From the NCBI GenBank assembly GCA_958450365.1, contig CAUEEP010000939.1:1488001-1552000 (forward strand): 64,000 bases of DNA. Reading direction: 5' to 3'. Positions 45,890 through 57,092 of the stretch are shown here, one piece after another (position 1 is the first letter of the stretch; each line of letters opens with the position of its first letter). The notes under the pieces were generated by a model that saw nothing but the letters and a program-made list of their open reading frames with translations, did not search any database and was not told where the DNA came from. Origin of the DNA: Mesorhabditis belari. Its lineage: Eukaryota; Nematoda; Chromadorea; Rhabditida; Rhabditidae. Made by a program: the position numbers and the translations under genes.

Positions 45890-46262
45890 TTATTTGCGCA
45901 AAGTCACCATAACTTTCTTTTGATCTTTATGGTCAATCTTTATGATTTTCGTGTCATTTTGTTGCACTTATTGAGATCTACAAAATAACACCAACATCAT
46001 AAAGATTGGCTGGCCGACTTAGAAAAAAGTTATGGTGAGCTGCGGAAAAGACCCAGTTGCGCAACAGAGTCATTTGAGCCACAGGATCATTTGCGCAACC
46101 CACCATAACTTCCTTCTAAGTGTGCCAATCTTTATGATGTTGGTGTCATTTTGTAGATCCCAATAAGTGCAACAAAATGACACCAAAATCATAAAGATTG
46201 GCACACTTAAAAGAAAGTTATGGTGAGCGGCGGAAAAGACCCAGTTCCCCAAATAGAATTGC
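45890..46262. mobile_element. Two tandem foldback MITEs, CACCATAACTTTCTTTT family
   Basis: Copies at about 45890-46055 and 46062-46262, each with mirrored CACCATAACTT arms and AATCTTTATGAT / ATCATAAAGATT. The first block near 35.1 kb has only one copy. A further foldback with GGGGCAGCTAC / GTAGCTGCCCC arms lies at about 46330-46500. Confidence 0.7.
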
Positions 46263-46783
46263 GGAAATTAGCCTACCCCAGATTGTGAGATAACGAAAAG
46301 ATTATGAATTATGAATTTAAAAAGTACATTATAAATAAATGACACTAAAAAGCGAAAGATTGAATATCTTTTAACTTTCAAAGAAAAAGTCAAGGGGCAG
46401 CTACATTCTTGCGCTTTCTCCGTCGCAGTGCGTAGCTGCCCCATTCGTTGGGTTTTGCCTTGAAAATCAAAAGATTAAATTTTGGGACCTAGTCAAAATC
46501 GAAAAATAAAATACATTAATATGTGTTGACTCCGTTGTTTCATTTTTTCATTTCGTTGATTGAATAGCTCCTTTCATTGAACGTTGAACGATTGAACGTT
46601 TTACAGAACAGCTCCTTTCAAAACAGCGCCAGGCAAAAATAGTGCCAAAGAGACTGCGTTTAGATTTTTCAACCCCAATGTTTTTATATTTCTCATAACA
46701 ACTTGTAAATTTTTTTATTTTAAAAAGATTTTTAAGCACCTTGCGCAAAATTTTTGTTTCACAACATCTTTTTTCATTTAGGG

Positions 46784-48446
46784 ATGTCGCTATCACAGAA
46801 AGATGGAGTGCTACTTTGCAACGAAGATGCAACAAAATATCGGAAGGCTGTCATGGCGGTTATTTTTTTTTTATTACTTTATTTATCAGGCGAGCGTGTC
46901 AATTATGAAATATGGCACTAAAGTGAAACAAGGAGCGAAACCAGTCACATTTACGGTATTCCATTTCCAAAACTAATCTATTTTAACCTGTTTAGCAAAA
47001 CGATTTGCGGACTTCTGCAAATCGCAGGCCAATCCGGCAGACATTGCCTTGCTAATTTTTGCAGGTGTTGAGCTGCCTCTTGAAGAACCTGAAGCCAGGA
47101 TCTTCCAAGAGTTGGATGGCCTGCTCTTTCAGAACCGCTCTGCATTTGTATCGACTTCATTGAATTCATCGCCTACTCGATCACCGTCGACTCCTTCGTT
47201 GATGTCAGCTACTCCATCGCTTCGGTCGCGTACTCCAATCTTTCGATCGCCTCCTCAACGACTTCGATCATTTTCTTCTGGCTCTTCAATTGGCTCTAGT
47301 AAGTCAATTTGGTCTCTTTAATAAGAGTAATTGTAATGTTTAATGCTGTTTAAAAAAAATCTGCCTAGCATAATCTCATTTCTATTTTCTCTTTTCAGAT
47401 ATCGCATGCACCACGACTCTTCGCAATTTGGATGCCGCAGGCTTTGCTGCTTGTCTTGGTGAGAGACCTTTTGCGAGAGACTTAATAATATGAAAATTTT
47501 ACAGTTCCATTGACTTCGTCATCAACTCAATTGCCTCAAAAAGGTGAATTTTTTTGTTTTAGTGGAAATAGTTTTTCTTTTTAGATCTCGTACACACTAC
47601 TGTTCTTCGCAATTTGATTGCTGCTGGTCTTACACAAGCTGATGATCTTAGTAAGAATTGTTTTATTTCAGATTTCAAAATCACCTTTTATATTTTCTAC
47701 TTACTTAGTATCTTATAATCTAGTCATTCTATTTAATCTATTTTTTTTAGTGATTCATCCTTCTTCTATGGTACAGGACATGCCCTCCAAATCGCCCGTT
47801 GCTGTTGTTACTCCTCAAAAGCGACGTCGCTCAGGTGATCTGTGTCAAAATAGTTTGAAGGCGATCACGGAAGCTGAGTCCGGTTCTGACTCCGATGAAG
47901 CAGGCCCTTCTAATAAGGTAAAACTTTACTACTATTTAAATTTTTTATATGTATTCACTCTTACATTTGATTTTCCATTTTTTCAGAAGATGCGTCATAA
48001 GGACGATAATGGTGATGAAGACGGGGCTCTTATCGACTTTATTGATATATCAACATCTCAACTCCGTGGCCACGAAAAATGCATCGAGTGATGAAAACCA
48101 ACGTACGTCAAATTTCTATTGTATTTTTCCAATAATAGATTTTATAGAATTGTTTCATTATTTACAATTTTGAAAGTAATAAATTTTCGACTTAAAAAGA
48201 GCTTTTGATTTTATAGGTAATCACATCAAGAAAAATAATGATTGTCCCAAGTGCTACAAAACGATGTCTGGCAAGGCGTGTTTGAAATGGTGGCATACGT
48301 AAGTTTTTTTTCAGAAGTTAACCTCAATAAGTTATTCTGATTTCAGACGTTGTTTTGATATCACGTTGCACTATCGAGCTGATGAAGCAAAAGCTCGAGC
48401 ACGTGATGGAAAACTGCTCGGTGCCGCCTGTCGACAAAACATCTGA
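46784..48446 (+). CDS. Uncharacterised multi-exon gene with duplicated exon and C-terminal Cys/His motif
   Basis: Not recognised. Predicted exons: 46784-46858, 46890-46955, 47028 to about 47298, about 47400-47460, a short one near 47505-47541, about 47586-47649, about 47751-47918, and 47987 onward. The start follows a TTTAG acceptor. Residues from exon 3 are Ser/Pro/Arg-rich (SPTRSPSTPSLMSATPSL). Two exons encode repeats of one module, TTTLRNLDAAGF and TTVLRNLIAAGL. Then a nuclear-localisation-like PQKRRRS and an acidic Ser stretch follow. The frame ends in a stop at 48089-48091 unless an earlier donor is used; exons beyond (about 48216-48446) encode CPKCYKTMSGKACLKWWHTRCFD, shortened here in meaning to a CxxC-x7-C-x4-HxxC putative zinc site. 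Which end is used is uncertain. Confidence 0.5.
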
Positions 48447-48540
48447 GTTTGATTTAACCTTTTCTAATTCTATGTTCTTCCGCTCTTTTGCGTTTCTAGT
48501 TTCAAAATTGTAGCTGTTTTCTTTTTTGGATTTCCGTTTC

Positions 48541-48705
48541 CGAAGAAACCGCTACGAGGCGACCAAAATGACTAATAAAGTGGCTAGACTTTTGACCGTT
48601 GATCCTTCTGATCATCGGTTTTCGTGGCATTCGTCAGAATTAGCGCAAAAGTCTAACCACTTTATTAGTCATTTTGGTCACCTCGTAGCGGTTTCTTTGC
48701 ATTTA
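48541..48705. mobile_element. Foldback element GAAACCGCTACGAGG
   Basis: Arms AAACCGCTACGAGGCGACCA / TGGTCACCTCGTAGCGGTTT and ATGACTAATAAAGTGG with its complement around a TGATCATCGG centre. A second small foldback with AGGCCTGAAA arms lies at 48962-49060. Confidence 0.75.
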
Positions 48706-49079
48706 GATTTATGTTTGCATCACTCATTTTTTTCTCAAGATTAACTAGTGGTTTATTTGAGTTCATTTTTTTGGATTTGTAAACAAATTGAATCTGCCCC
48801 GCTTTCGTTTTTTATATATTTGTTGAACAAATCTTTATAAATCCAATTTTTTTTATTGGTGTTTTAACTCACTCCATATTATTTTGCAATTGAATACATT
48901 TTTATAAGAATAAGTTCATCCAATCAGAGTACTGACTTGAGTCAGAGGGTATGGGTTCATTAGGTTCATTACTGTAAGGCTTTCAGGCCTGAAAAGGCTT
49001 GTAATGAAAAACAGTAATGAAAGCTTTTTAGGCCTGAAAGCCTTTTCAGTAATGGGTAGGATCCCAGATCCGATGAGTA

Positions 49080-50910
49080 TGGATCCAAATTATATATTTC
49101 TTCCATGAAATTTAACGTAGATTTTAATGAAAATAAGCAAAAGACGATTCCACTTTCACGTTTTGAGTTATAGACCTTTTAGGTGAACTTACCCTTTTCC
49201 TTATGAAAAAAGGTTCCTTATGAAATTCCGTTATAGAAATCCAAGACTTATTTGCTACATTTTAATAAAAAAACATAGAGAAAATTCCGGTCAAAGTTGG
49301 CTTACTTATCTGAAAGGGTAAATTCACTTAAAAGCTCTATAATTCAAAATGTAAAAGCTAAATCGACTTCTGGTTACTTTCATTAGAATTTACGTTAAAT
49401 TTCATTAAAGAAATATATAATTTGTTTTATAGACTTACCGAGGAAAACATAGAGAAAAGTAGGGTCGTTGAGGATGGTACCATCCTCAACTTTTCGACCT
49501 AGAGATTAGTAAAGACGCAGAAGTATAATAAAAAACACTTTTCTAAGGTCGATTTTTGATGGAGAGTCCGAATTTCTACTTAAAATTAGGGGTTTCCTGG
49601 GAAAAAATACGACCTTTTCACCAAATCTCATAAATTTTATAGGGGTGATTCGCTGAAATCGTCTATAACTCGAGATCTAAAAGTCGAATCAACTAGCGGT
49701 TACTTTTATTAGATTCTACACAAAATTTGAGTATAGAAATGTATAATTTGTTTTGTAGATTTATCGATAAGAACATAGAGAAAATCGGGGTCAAAGTCGA
49801 GAAAGTGTCTACCCCCCTAGAGATTTGTCTAGGGGGGTAGGCAGATTTTATAGGGGTATCGTCTCTTTTCCCTCCATATCTCCACTTCCAGTTGACCGAT
49901 CAACTTGTGGTTGGTCTTAAAATGTTCCTTATGAAATTTGGTATTAGAAATCGACAACCTCCTTAGTAACTTTAAGATAAAAACATGGAGAAAACTTCGG
50001 TCAAAGCTGGCCTACTTATCTGAAAGGGTCGATCCATTTAAAAGGTCTATAACTCAAGATGTAAGAGTTCAATCGACTTTTGCTTACTATCATTAGAATC
50101 TATGTTAAATTTCATTAAAGAAATATTTAATTTGTTTTATAGACTTACCGATAAAAACATAGAGAAAATTAGAGTCAAAGTCGGATAAGTGCCTACGCCC
50201 CCCCCTGGACATTTGTCTAGGGGGGAGTAGAGAATCGGAGTTGGACTACTCTTCTCTTTTGCCCCATATCTCCATTTCCAATTGACGGATCAACTTGGGG
50301 TTGGTTTTAAAATGTAGCTAATGAAATTCTATTATAGAAAACCATAATTTACGCAGTCAACTTTAATATAAAAACATAGAGAAATTTTCCGTCAAAGTTG
50401 ACCTACTTATCTGAAAGGGTAAATTCAATTAGAAGGTCTATAACTCAAAATGTAAAAGCGGAATCGACTTCTAGTTACTTTCATTAGAATTTACGTTAAA
50501 TTTCATTAAAGAAATATATAATTTGTTTTATTGATTTACCGAGGAAAACATAGAGAAAAATAGATATTAAAAGGTTACCCCATACCTTTTTAGAGGATGG
50601 TACCATCCTCAAAGATTCTACTTTTCTCCAGAGAATCGGAGTTGGACTACTCTTCTCTTTTGCCCCATATCTCCATTTCCAATTGACCGATCAACTTGTG
50701 GCTGGTCTTAAAATGTATCTAATGAAATTCTATTATAGAAAACCATAATTTACGCAGTCAACTTTAATAAAAAAACATAGGGAAATTTTCGGTCAAAGTT
50801 GACCTACGTATCTAAAAGGGTAAGTTCAATTCAAAAGGGTCGATAAATCAAGATGTAAAAGCGGAATCGACTTCTGCTTACTTTCATTAGAATCATTAGA
50901 AATAAAATTC
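49080..50910. repeat. ~400-bp tandem repeat with embedded perfect hairpins
   Basis: Four to five degenerate direct units sharing AAATTTCATTAAAGAAATAT, GACTTACCGAGGAAAACATA, GGTCTATAACTCAAAATGTA and TGCCCCATATCTCCATTTCC; the spacing of shared blocks is about 390-400 bp (for example 50229 to 50632) or about twice that. Inside are perfect palindromes: GAGGATGGTACCATCCTC (49468 and 50601 regions) and a CTACCCCCCTAG / CTAGGGGGGTAG hairpin (about 49808-49840 and 50190-50228). No coding signal. Confidence 0.8.
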
Positions 50911-51099
50911 TCACTATCTACATTGAAATCTTTAGATTTGAGGCGCTACTTTGAGTAGATCCCTAAATTTTCCACTTACAAGCCTGACTATAGTAGAGAA
51001 GGAAGGGAAGATCTGCAAAGGGCCCATATAGACATTTTTACTATGCCAGAAAATGTATGTTTATGGCTTACCACAAAGAGCAAAAAGGTCAACTACGCG

Positions 51100-51172
51100 C
51101 CGAATCGAAGCAGGAAGCAAAAACGTATCATGCAGCCACACTAACCACTAGGCCACGGCTCACTTTTTGCCA
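51100..51172 (-). ncRNA. tRNA-like fragment
   Basis: On the minus strand: A box CCGTGGCCTAGTGGTTAGTG and a B-box-like GCTTCGATTCGGC. Degenerate anticodon region; similar A box to the unit at 9946-10022. Confidence 0.35.
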
Positions 51173-51431
51173 TTTTTTACCTTTTTCCACCCTTAACACA
51201 CATTTAACTATGATATTCAGAATCAGAAAAAAAATTTCCAATGGAATGACCTTGATCTCATTTCGAAAGGCTATGGCAAATCTGTGAGCATCCCTAGTTA
51301 GCTTGACGTTGCCTGACTTGCCTAAACTAGTCTGGTCTGAAAAATTGTCTTGTTCAACCCTAAAGTTCAACTTATCGTCCTTTACTCGTAAAAGCTCTCG
51401 TTAATCAAGTCCAACCAAGTACCATCAAGTA

Positions 51432-51545
51432 TTAGGCTGTGCAGAAAGTCTTTTCGTTCCTTTTCATGCTTCCGTTTAAAACCAACAAATGCACCAATTG
51501 AACTACGGTTTATTTCATTAGGAGGGCCAATTATTTTTCTGAAAA
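51432..51545. mobile_element. Mariner terminal fragment
   Basis: Starts TTAGGCTGTGCAGAAAGTC and continues GTTTAAAACCAACAAATGCA. The same 110 bp occurs in reverse orientation at 61557-61668. It abuts the duplicated mef-2 fragment directly. Confidence 0.65.
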
Positions 51546-51547
51546 AT

Positions 51548-52620
51548 AACCGCCACCTCACTGATGCCGAATGTGATATTGTTGGTGAGTGGCATTAAGA
51601 ATTGCATGAAATCAAGACTAAGCCTTGATCTAGAGCTTGCGTTTGCTAAAAGGCGTCTATTTTAGAAAAGCTACCGTAACCAACTGCCAGTTTAGAATCA
51701 AGATAGGTCTTTGATTTAGAATTTGCGTTTTTTAAAAGACACCTAGTTTAGAAAGCGTCGTAAGCATCGATTTGGAAAAATTTCGACGACTTTATATCTG
51801 AGAATTTAGCCAGCAAAGTTAATCCTGGATTGGTTCGGGGTTTGTAAAGGTTATAGCGGGTATGGTAGATTCTAAAAATCTGCTTTTGTCTCAGAAAGCA
51901 GAGACAAGAAACGGTACGCGCGAAAGTTGACAAGTTTTCGAAAACGCTTTGAAGAGGCAGATAGTTGCACTAAAGTTATCGTAAGCTCAGAGTCATTGAG
52001 AAAAAGATCATCTGACTATGCAAATTGCATCAAAATTTAAACTAATTGAGAGGAAAATGCTCTGTTAGTCTCTTTTCCCAATTTTGTGGATGGTAGTCGG
52101 AGGAGTTCTTTTCTTTTTTATTTTTGTTTGTTCATATTTCTTTCCATACAAAGTATGCTTTTGCTGTGCTTTTCGCGCTAAAGCGACTTCTAAAAGATGC
52201 GCTCGGAGAAGTACTTTGCCCGCCTGAGGTTAAAAAGCAGGCTGATTTCTCATCCAAGCATTGGGTTCACGGTATCTTCCCCCAAACGCACATTTGAGAA
52301 TGGTTTTATTTACGAGGAGCCAGTTTAATTCAGAGTCTTCAAAGAATATAGTCCTTTCCCGGAAAAGTATCGGAAATTTTTGTATTTCTAGTCTCCTCTC
52401 GTCTCTTTGTTCAGAAAAACTGTCGACACACACTCTTTTCTTTTTTTATCTCGGTGCTTTTTACGAGTTACTGAATAAATTTAAAGGTATAAAAACATTG
52501 TAAGTTCCAGTTTTACAAAGCAATAACTTCAAAAAAGCAGACATTCATCTAGCATAATCAAAAAAAGAAAAACGTAACGAATGACATTCAACAATATCGG
52601 AAATTATTCAATTCACTAAA
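51548..52620 (+). pseudogene. Decayed duplicate of the mef-2 3' end
   Basis: 51550-51594 copies the last bases of mef-2 exon 7 and its donor (CCGAATGTGATATTGTTGGT for CCGAATGTGACATTGTTGGT). 51595-51770 follows intron 7 (the AGCCATCTAG array is missing). About 51775-51830 and 52060-52620 match the mef-2 3' flank at 30335-30385 and 30640-31250. Exon 8 is absent. Because intron sequence is retained, this arose by DNA-level duplication, not retroposition. Confidence 0.8.
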
Positions 52621-52969
52621 AAGAGCAACAATTTGATGAAATATTAAAACTCAAGGAATTTTGGGAATTTTGAGAAATTTTAAACCCAAAGGTTGGAATA
52701 CACTAAACCCCGTTTCAGGTATCAAAAGACAAATTATTCGTCTAAAGCTACAGCTTTCCAACTACCCCTGATATGCACTAATCATTCTTTAAACAAGCAA
52801 CGATAAATATTAAATCATCTTGGCAAGGGTTAGAAAAAAAGGTAAGTTAGATTTAAACGCTCTCTTATAAGAAAATAAAAACAAAACACTTTAAATTTCA
52901 CCTATACAACAAAATCACCGAACATTTTCTGAGGGGAGATCACTTTCTCGCAAATTGTGAGCGTCGTTT

Positions 52970-55900
52970 TCAGGGGTACCTAAAATGTTCCATAAAAGAA
53001 ACAAAAAAGTAAAAGGGGTACCCGTTATATGAGTTGAAGCCTTGTGGTGGTCCATGAGGGTGCGAAGTCGACGATCCACTCGAAGAAGCACCCGGGTTTG
53101 AGAAAATCCTCGAAAAACTTGCGTAGTTCGAATAGTTGGCTCCGGTGAATGCCGGGAATTGTGCAAGGGCGGTTTGCCTAAAGTAAAAAATTAATTATCA
53201 TTTTACAAAACATTTCCCCGTATTATTTCAAAAAGTTACTCACAAGTGCGGATTTTGAGCCCGATCCAGAAGCATTTGGTTGAAATTCATATGGTAGTTT
53301 AGGGGCTCTGGTGTGTGGCCAGACAAAAGACGAGTGACATTCTCGATCGATCTCTCATCCAAACCAAACGTAAGCTCGTTGGTCTAAAACTTTTAATTAT
53401 TTAAAGATTAGAATACTTTTGTATCATAAAGCCCAGAAAGGATAGAACGATTCTATACTACATGACGCGGAGAAGAACAACAATTATCACATTCTCACCA
53501 CTCGAGCTAGTAAATCTGTCGCTGTGAGTGGAGTGGTTGCCAAAGGGAAAAACTAAAAACGATCGGGTGATTGATTTTTTGTCCAGTTTATTAAAAGTTC
53601 AACAGAAACAGAACTATTGGCTAAAGGCTCGGGCTTGCCATGCTTTAGCAAAAAAATTTCATCACTTCCATGCACGGTTTTTTCGCAAAGCTTTATTGAT
53701 ATAGTACATAAATTTTACGGTCTTCATAAAAATCGGTAAACAAAAATCGTGCTCTAAGAGCTTAATCGATAAAATGCTATACTTTAAAAAACAAATATTG
53801 CAAAACAACCGAGTGATTTATCCAAAATTTATATGGTGTAAGTAGAAAATGAATAAAATAAAGTCAGTAAACCGAAGTCTAAAACTTTAACCTATTTACA
53901 CTCGATCACTTGGTAAAAAGTTAAAAAGACCCTAACAATTTATTATATGCAAAAATAAGGATAGTATTATTTAGCTAGTAATATGCAAACAGACCGGTTG
54001 AATGTTTCCGGCGTTTGCTGTATTTTCTCCAGGATTCGGTGTGCTTGAGCTGCCAATCGCTGATGATGATGCAGAAGCATTCGAATCTGGCCTCCAAATT
54101 CCCACGGCAACTAAAAATTTGCGTTGAATAGGGCAGTAAAACCAAACGTACCTCCATTTTGAGCCGATAATGGTACTGGCCTAGGCGGCGTGTCATCCAA
54201 TGTGATAATCTAAAAGAAAAGTCTCATTCAAAGACACAACACAAAAAAGTACAGCGAAAGATGCATTGTTTTACCTACGAGAAGTTAAACTTTAAAAATT
54301 CAGACCTCAATCTCACTTGAGCTATTTCCGTTATTCTTTCTGACAGGAGTGGTAGGAATACTATTTGGTGCAGTCACTTCAGAAGTTGAGGGTTGTGCAG
54401 CTGGAGAAGTAGAAATGGTGGTGGAACCAACTTCTTTATTGGCACTCTCCGTTGATGCATTCAGCTCATTTTGCCTGGTTGCCTCGGCAATTGAAGCTTC
54501 GGTAGCTCTTTGAATTTCATCGTCATCGTCCGAATCGTCGAGTGTAATAATATCATCGTTGGGTGGAGGACACTTCTGAAAAAAATAAATCACCGTTAAA
54601 TCAAAAACTTGTTTGGGTGTAAAACAGATAACATAATAAATCTTTACCTTCTTTGCTGGTGGTGGTCCAGAATCGGTGCTTGGGCGTTCTGTCCTTACGG
54701 TACTTGCATTTGCTTGGGTGCTTGCAGCTGGCTTCACATCTTCATCGTCATCAGAACTCAATGCAAATGCCTAAAAAGTCAACGGTTTAGCGTCAAGAAG
54801 CCGATAACACCTCTTCGACAATCACTTTCCATCCACCATCGCGCAAAAGTTCCACTTCATCGACATCTTTGTTTGTCTCGTTAAGCACCTTGACAAAGTA
54901 CCTAAAAAAGGATTTTCTATTAATTACACGATCACTTACTCATCAATGAGAAGACGTTCATATGGCGCAGGATGAGAGCAAACAGGACATTTCCAAGTCG
55001 GCTTCTTCTCATTCATTTGGATGTAATTCTCTAGATCATAACATTGAAGGTGATCACAATCTCGGCAACGAATTGGAGTAGACAACCGTGTTCGAGTCAA
55101 CTAAAAAATGTGATTCGCAATAGCAAAGGCACTTGAAAGTTGGACAAAAATAAATACTCACTGGGCATTTGACACTTGCTTTAATTTGCTCCAGACAAAT
55201 ACCATCTTCATCTCCAGTAGTCAAACGTCGAATAATAATCTATATTCAATCAGTGATTAAGTTTTAAATATGGATCGTACCTGTTTTGTGACATCTTGTG
55301 GCTGAACACAATTCACCTTTTCTTTCAATCGTCTAATCAAAATTTCCGAATTAAGGCGATAAACCTGAATCTGGAGTAATCACAAGAGAGCAACAGATAA
55401 CTTACAAAGTTGACCGAAAAAGCCCAAGCACGTCGATCAGCGGTCCAGTCTACGACGAGACGATGTTGCCGTGTTCCAACACGTCCAATATTCTAAATTA
55501 AGCTGATTCTAGAAATAAAACAAATTTATTACCTGGATAATCGGTGTCAAGTTTACTGGTCGAGATGGTCGCTTTGGTTCGACGTTTTGGCGGTTCGTTG
55601 GAATGACAGGCTATAAACATCACTTTGTTTAGAAAGTATAAAACAAACAAACCGGAAGCGAAACATTGAGCTCATCGAGACGAACTTGGCAATTCAATGG
55701 AAAATCGTCGGGCTGTGGTTTTTGTTGCCAATTGTCTCCAAGGTGAAAGAATCTAAATCAGTATGATATAAGTACAAAAGTTAAATTCAAACCTGAGCTG
55801 AATTTCGTATCGTGGTAAAGCGTGACTTTCCGAATTGTAGTTGAGATGATTAGCATGTTGTACCGGGATCGTGAATGTAACAGTTTGCTAAAGCTCAAGA

Positions 55901-56752
55901 ATAAAATAGTCCAATTAAATTATCTATGTAGAATCGTCGATTGGCGTATAAAGTTTCAAACCTTTGCTGGCAATTTCACATGGACTGCTCCTGCAGGAGG
56001 CAATTCCGTTGGCTGAACAATGCTCTCGATGACGTCAAAAAAAGGTAGTGGCACCGGATGTAGACCAACAACGCCCTATAAAATTCCAAATAAATCACTA
56101 AACAAGCTTTTAAACGAACTTTTGGCGGTCCGGGAAATTGTTGCTGAACACCATAAGGGTAACCGCCTCCCGGCTGTTGTCCAAATGCACTGTAAAAACT
56201 AGTTTTTGAAATTAATTGAAGAACGTACTATGGATTGACTGGAGGTATGTAGCCTGTTCGCATCAAATTGGAGGTCATCCGTTGTTGATACTCTCTGACC
56301 TAACGAACACGAAATCAACCAGTAAATCCTTCCTCCAAACTCACAGCTCGAAAGCTTCGGTCCTGTGAAGCAGGATTCCGCAGAAGCACTGTCAAACGCT
56401 GCACCAATTCTGCCTTCTTTCCAAATTTACTTCCATTCAAGTTCGCAATTATGTGTTGGAGGTCTTGAAGCTTCAACTGTTGCAGTGCTTGCTAAAAAAA
56501 AAAGGATAAACTGTTATATTAACAATTACAATACTTTTTCGTTTCATTTCTCGTAAAAGTATTAATAAAGTTGTTACTGAAAAAGGCATTCAATGCCGCA
56601 AAAGATCAATAAAGAACCTCGACTTGCTCCAATTCTTGTCTGGACATCGGCATCGTGAAAGATGACGACGTATTAAACCCACCCTAAAATGAAAATGCTA
56701 GCAAAGTCATAACGAAAAGAGATATTGTGCGCATTTGTTCAATTACCCCCAT
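52970..56752 (-). CDS. gei-17: PIAS-family SUMO E3 ligase
   Basis: Nuclear SUMO ligase, ~706 aa in 20 exons with consistent phases (first coding exon only ATGGGG at 56752-56747; last 53177-52970). Residues 25-73 are a SAP domain ([28 protein letters not shown]). A PINIT domain follows ([15 protein letters not shown], then [11 protein letters not shown]). The SP-RING is at about 333-386: [20 protein letters not shown], then KPTWKCPVC. After an acidic linker, exon 16 (54575-54306) encodes a SUMO-interacting motif ([11 protein letters not shown]) and, without a gap, a segment meeting the ubiquitin-interacting motif consensus ([15 protein letters not shown]). Exon 17 begins with a second SIM (IITLDD). 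Exons 19-20 are Asn/Ser/Pro-rich. The start is 340 nt downstream of nduf-7 on the same strand, with a TTTAG acceptor in between, so an operon is likely. Exons 16-18 are the source of the cassettes at 33-35 and 42-45 kb. Confidence 0.93.
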
Positions 56753-57092
56753 ACAAGCCTTGCTTTATCCACTTACCTAAATAACACAAACAAACAAAAT
56801 AAAGGCTAATTCTTACAATCTTACAATCCTACAACCAATTATCTCAATCTCCCTAGAGCTAAGGCCTGCATAGGAATTATTGAAACACATCAAGCGCAAC
56901 GGCAATTCAATAACCTTCACATAATAAAATACGACAGAACGGATTCTTTATTTTCAAAAATTAAAGTAACTTTTCGTAAAACAAATGACTATACAACCTC
57001 AAATAGAGCAAATGGCTAATAACACATAAAAGTAACTACACACTAAGCGCTCGTTCAGAGGCAACAAGCACTAAAGGCAGAAAAAAATATCT

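Noticed and set aside
53975..54196. Separate minus-strand gene ending LFAYY in gei-17 exon 18
   Set aside because: It is the wrong frame of exon 18; the correct frame joins exon 17 and exon 19 in phase.
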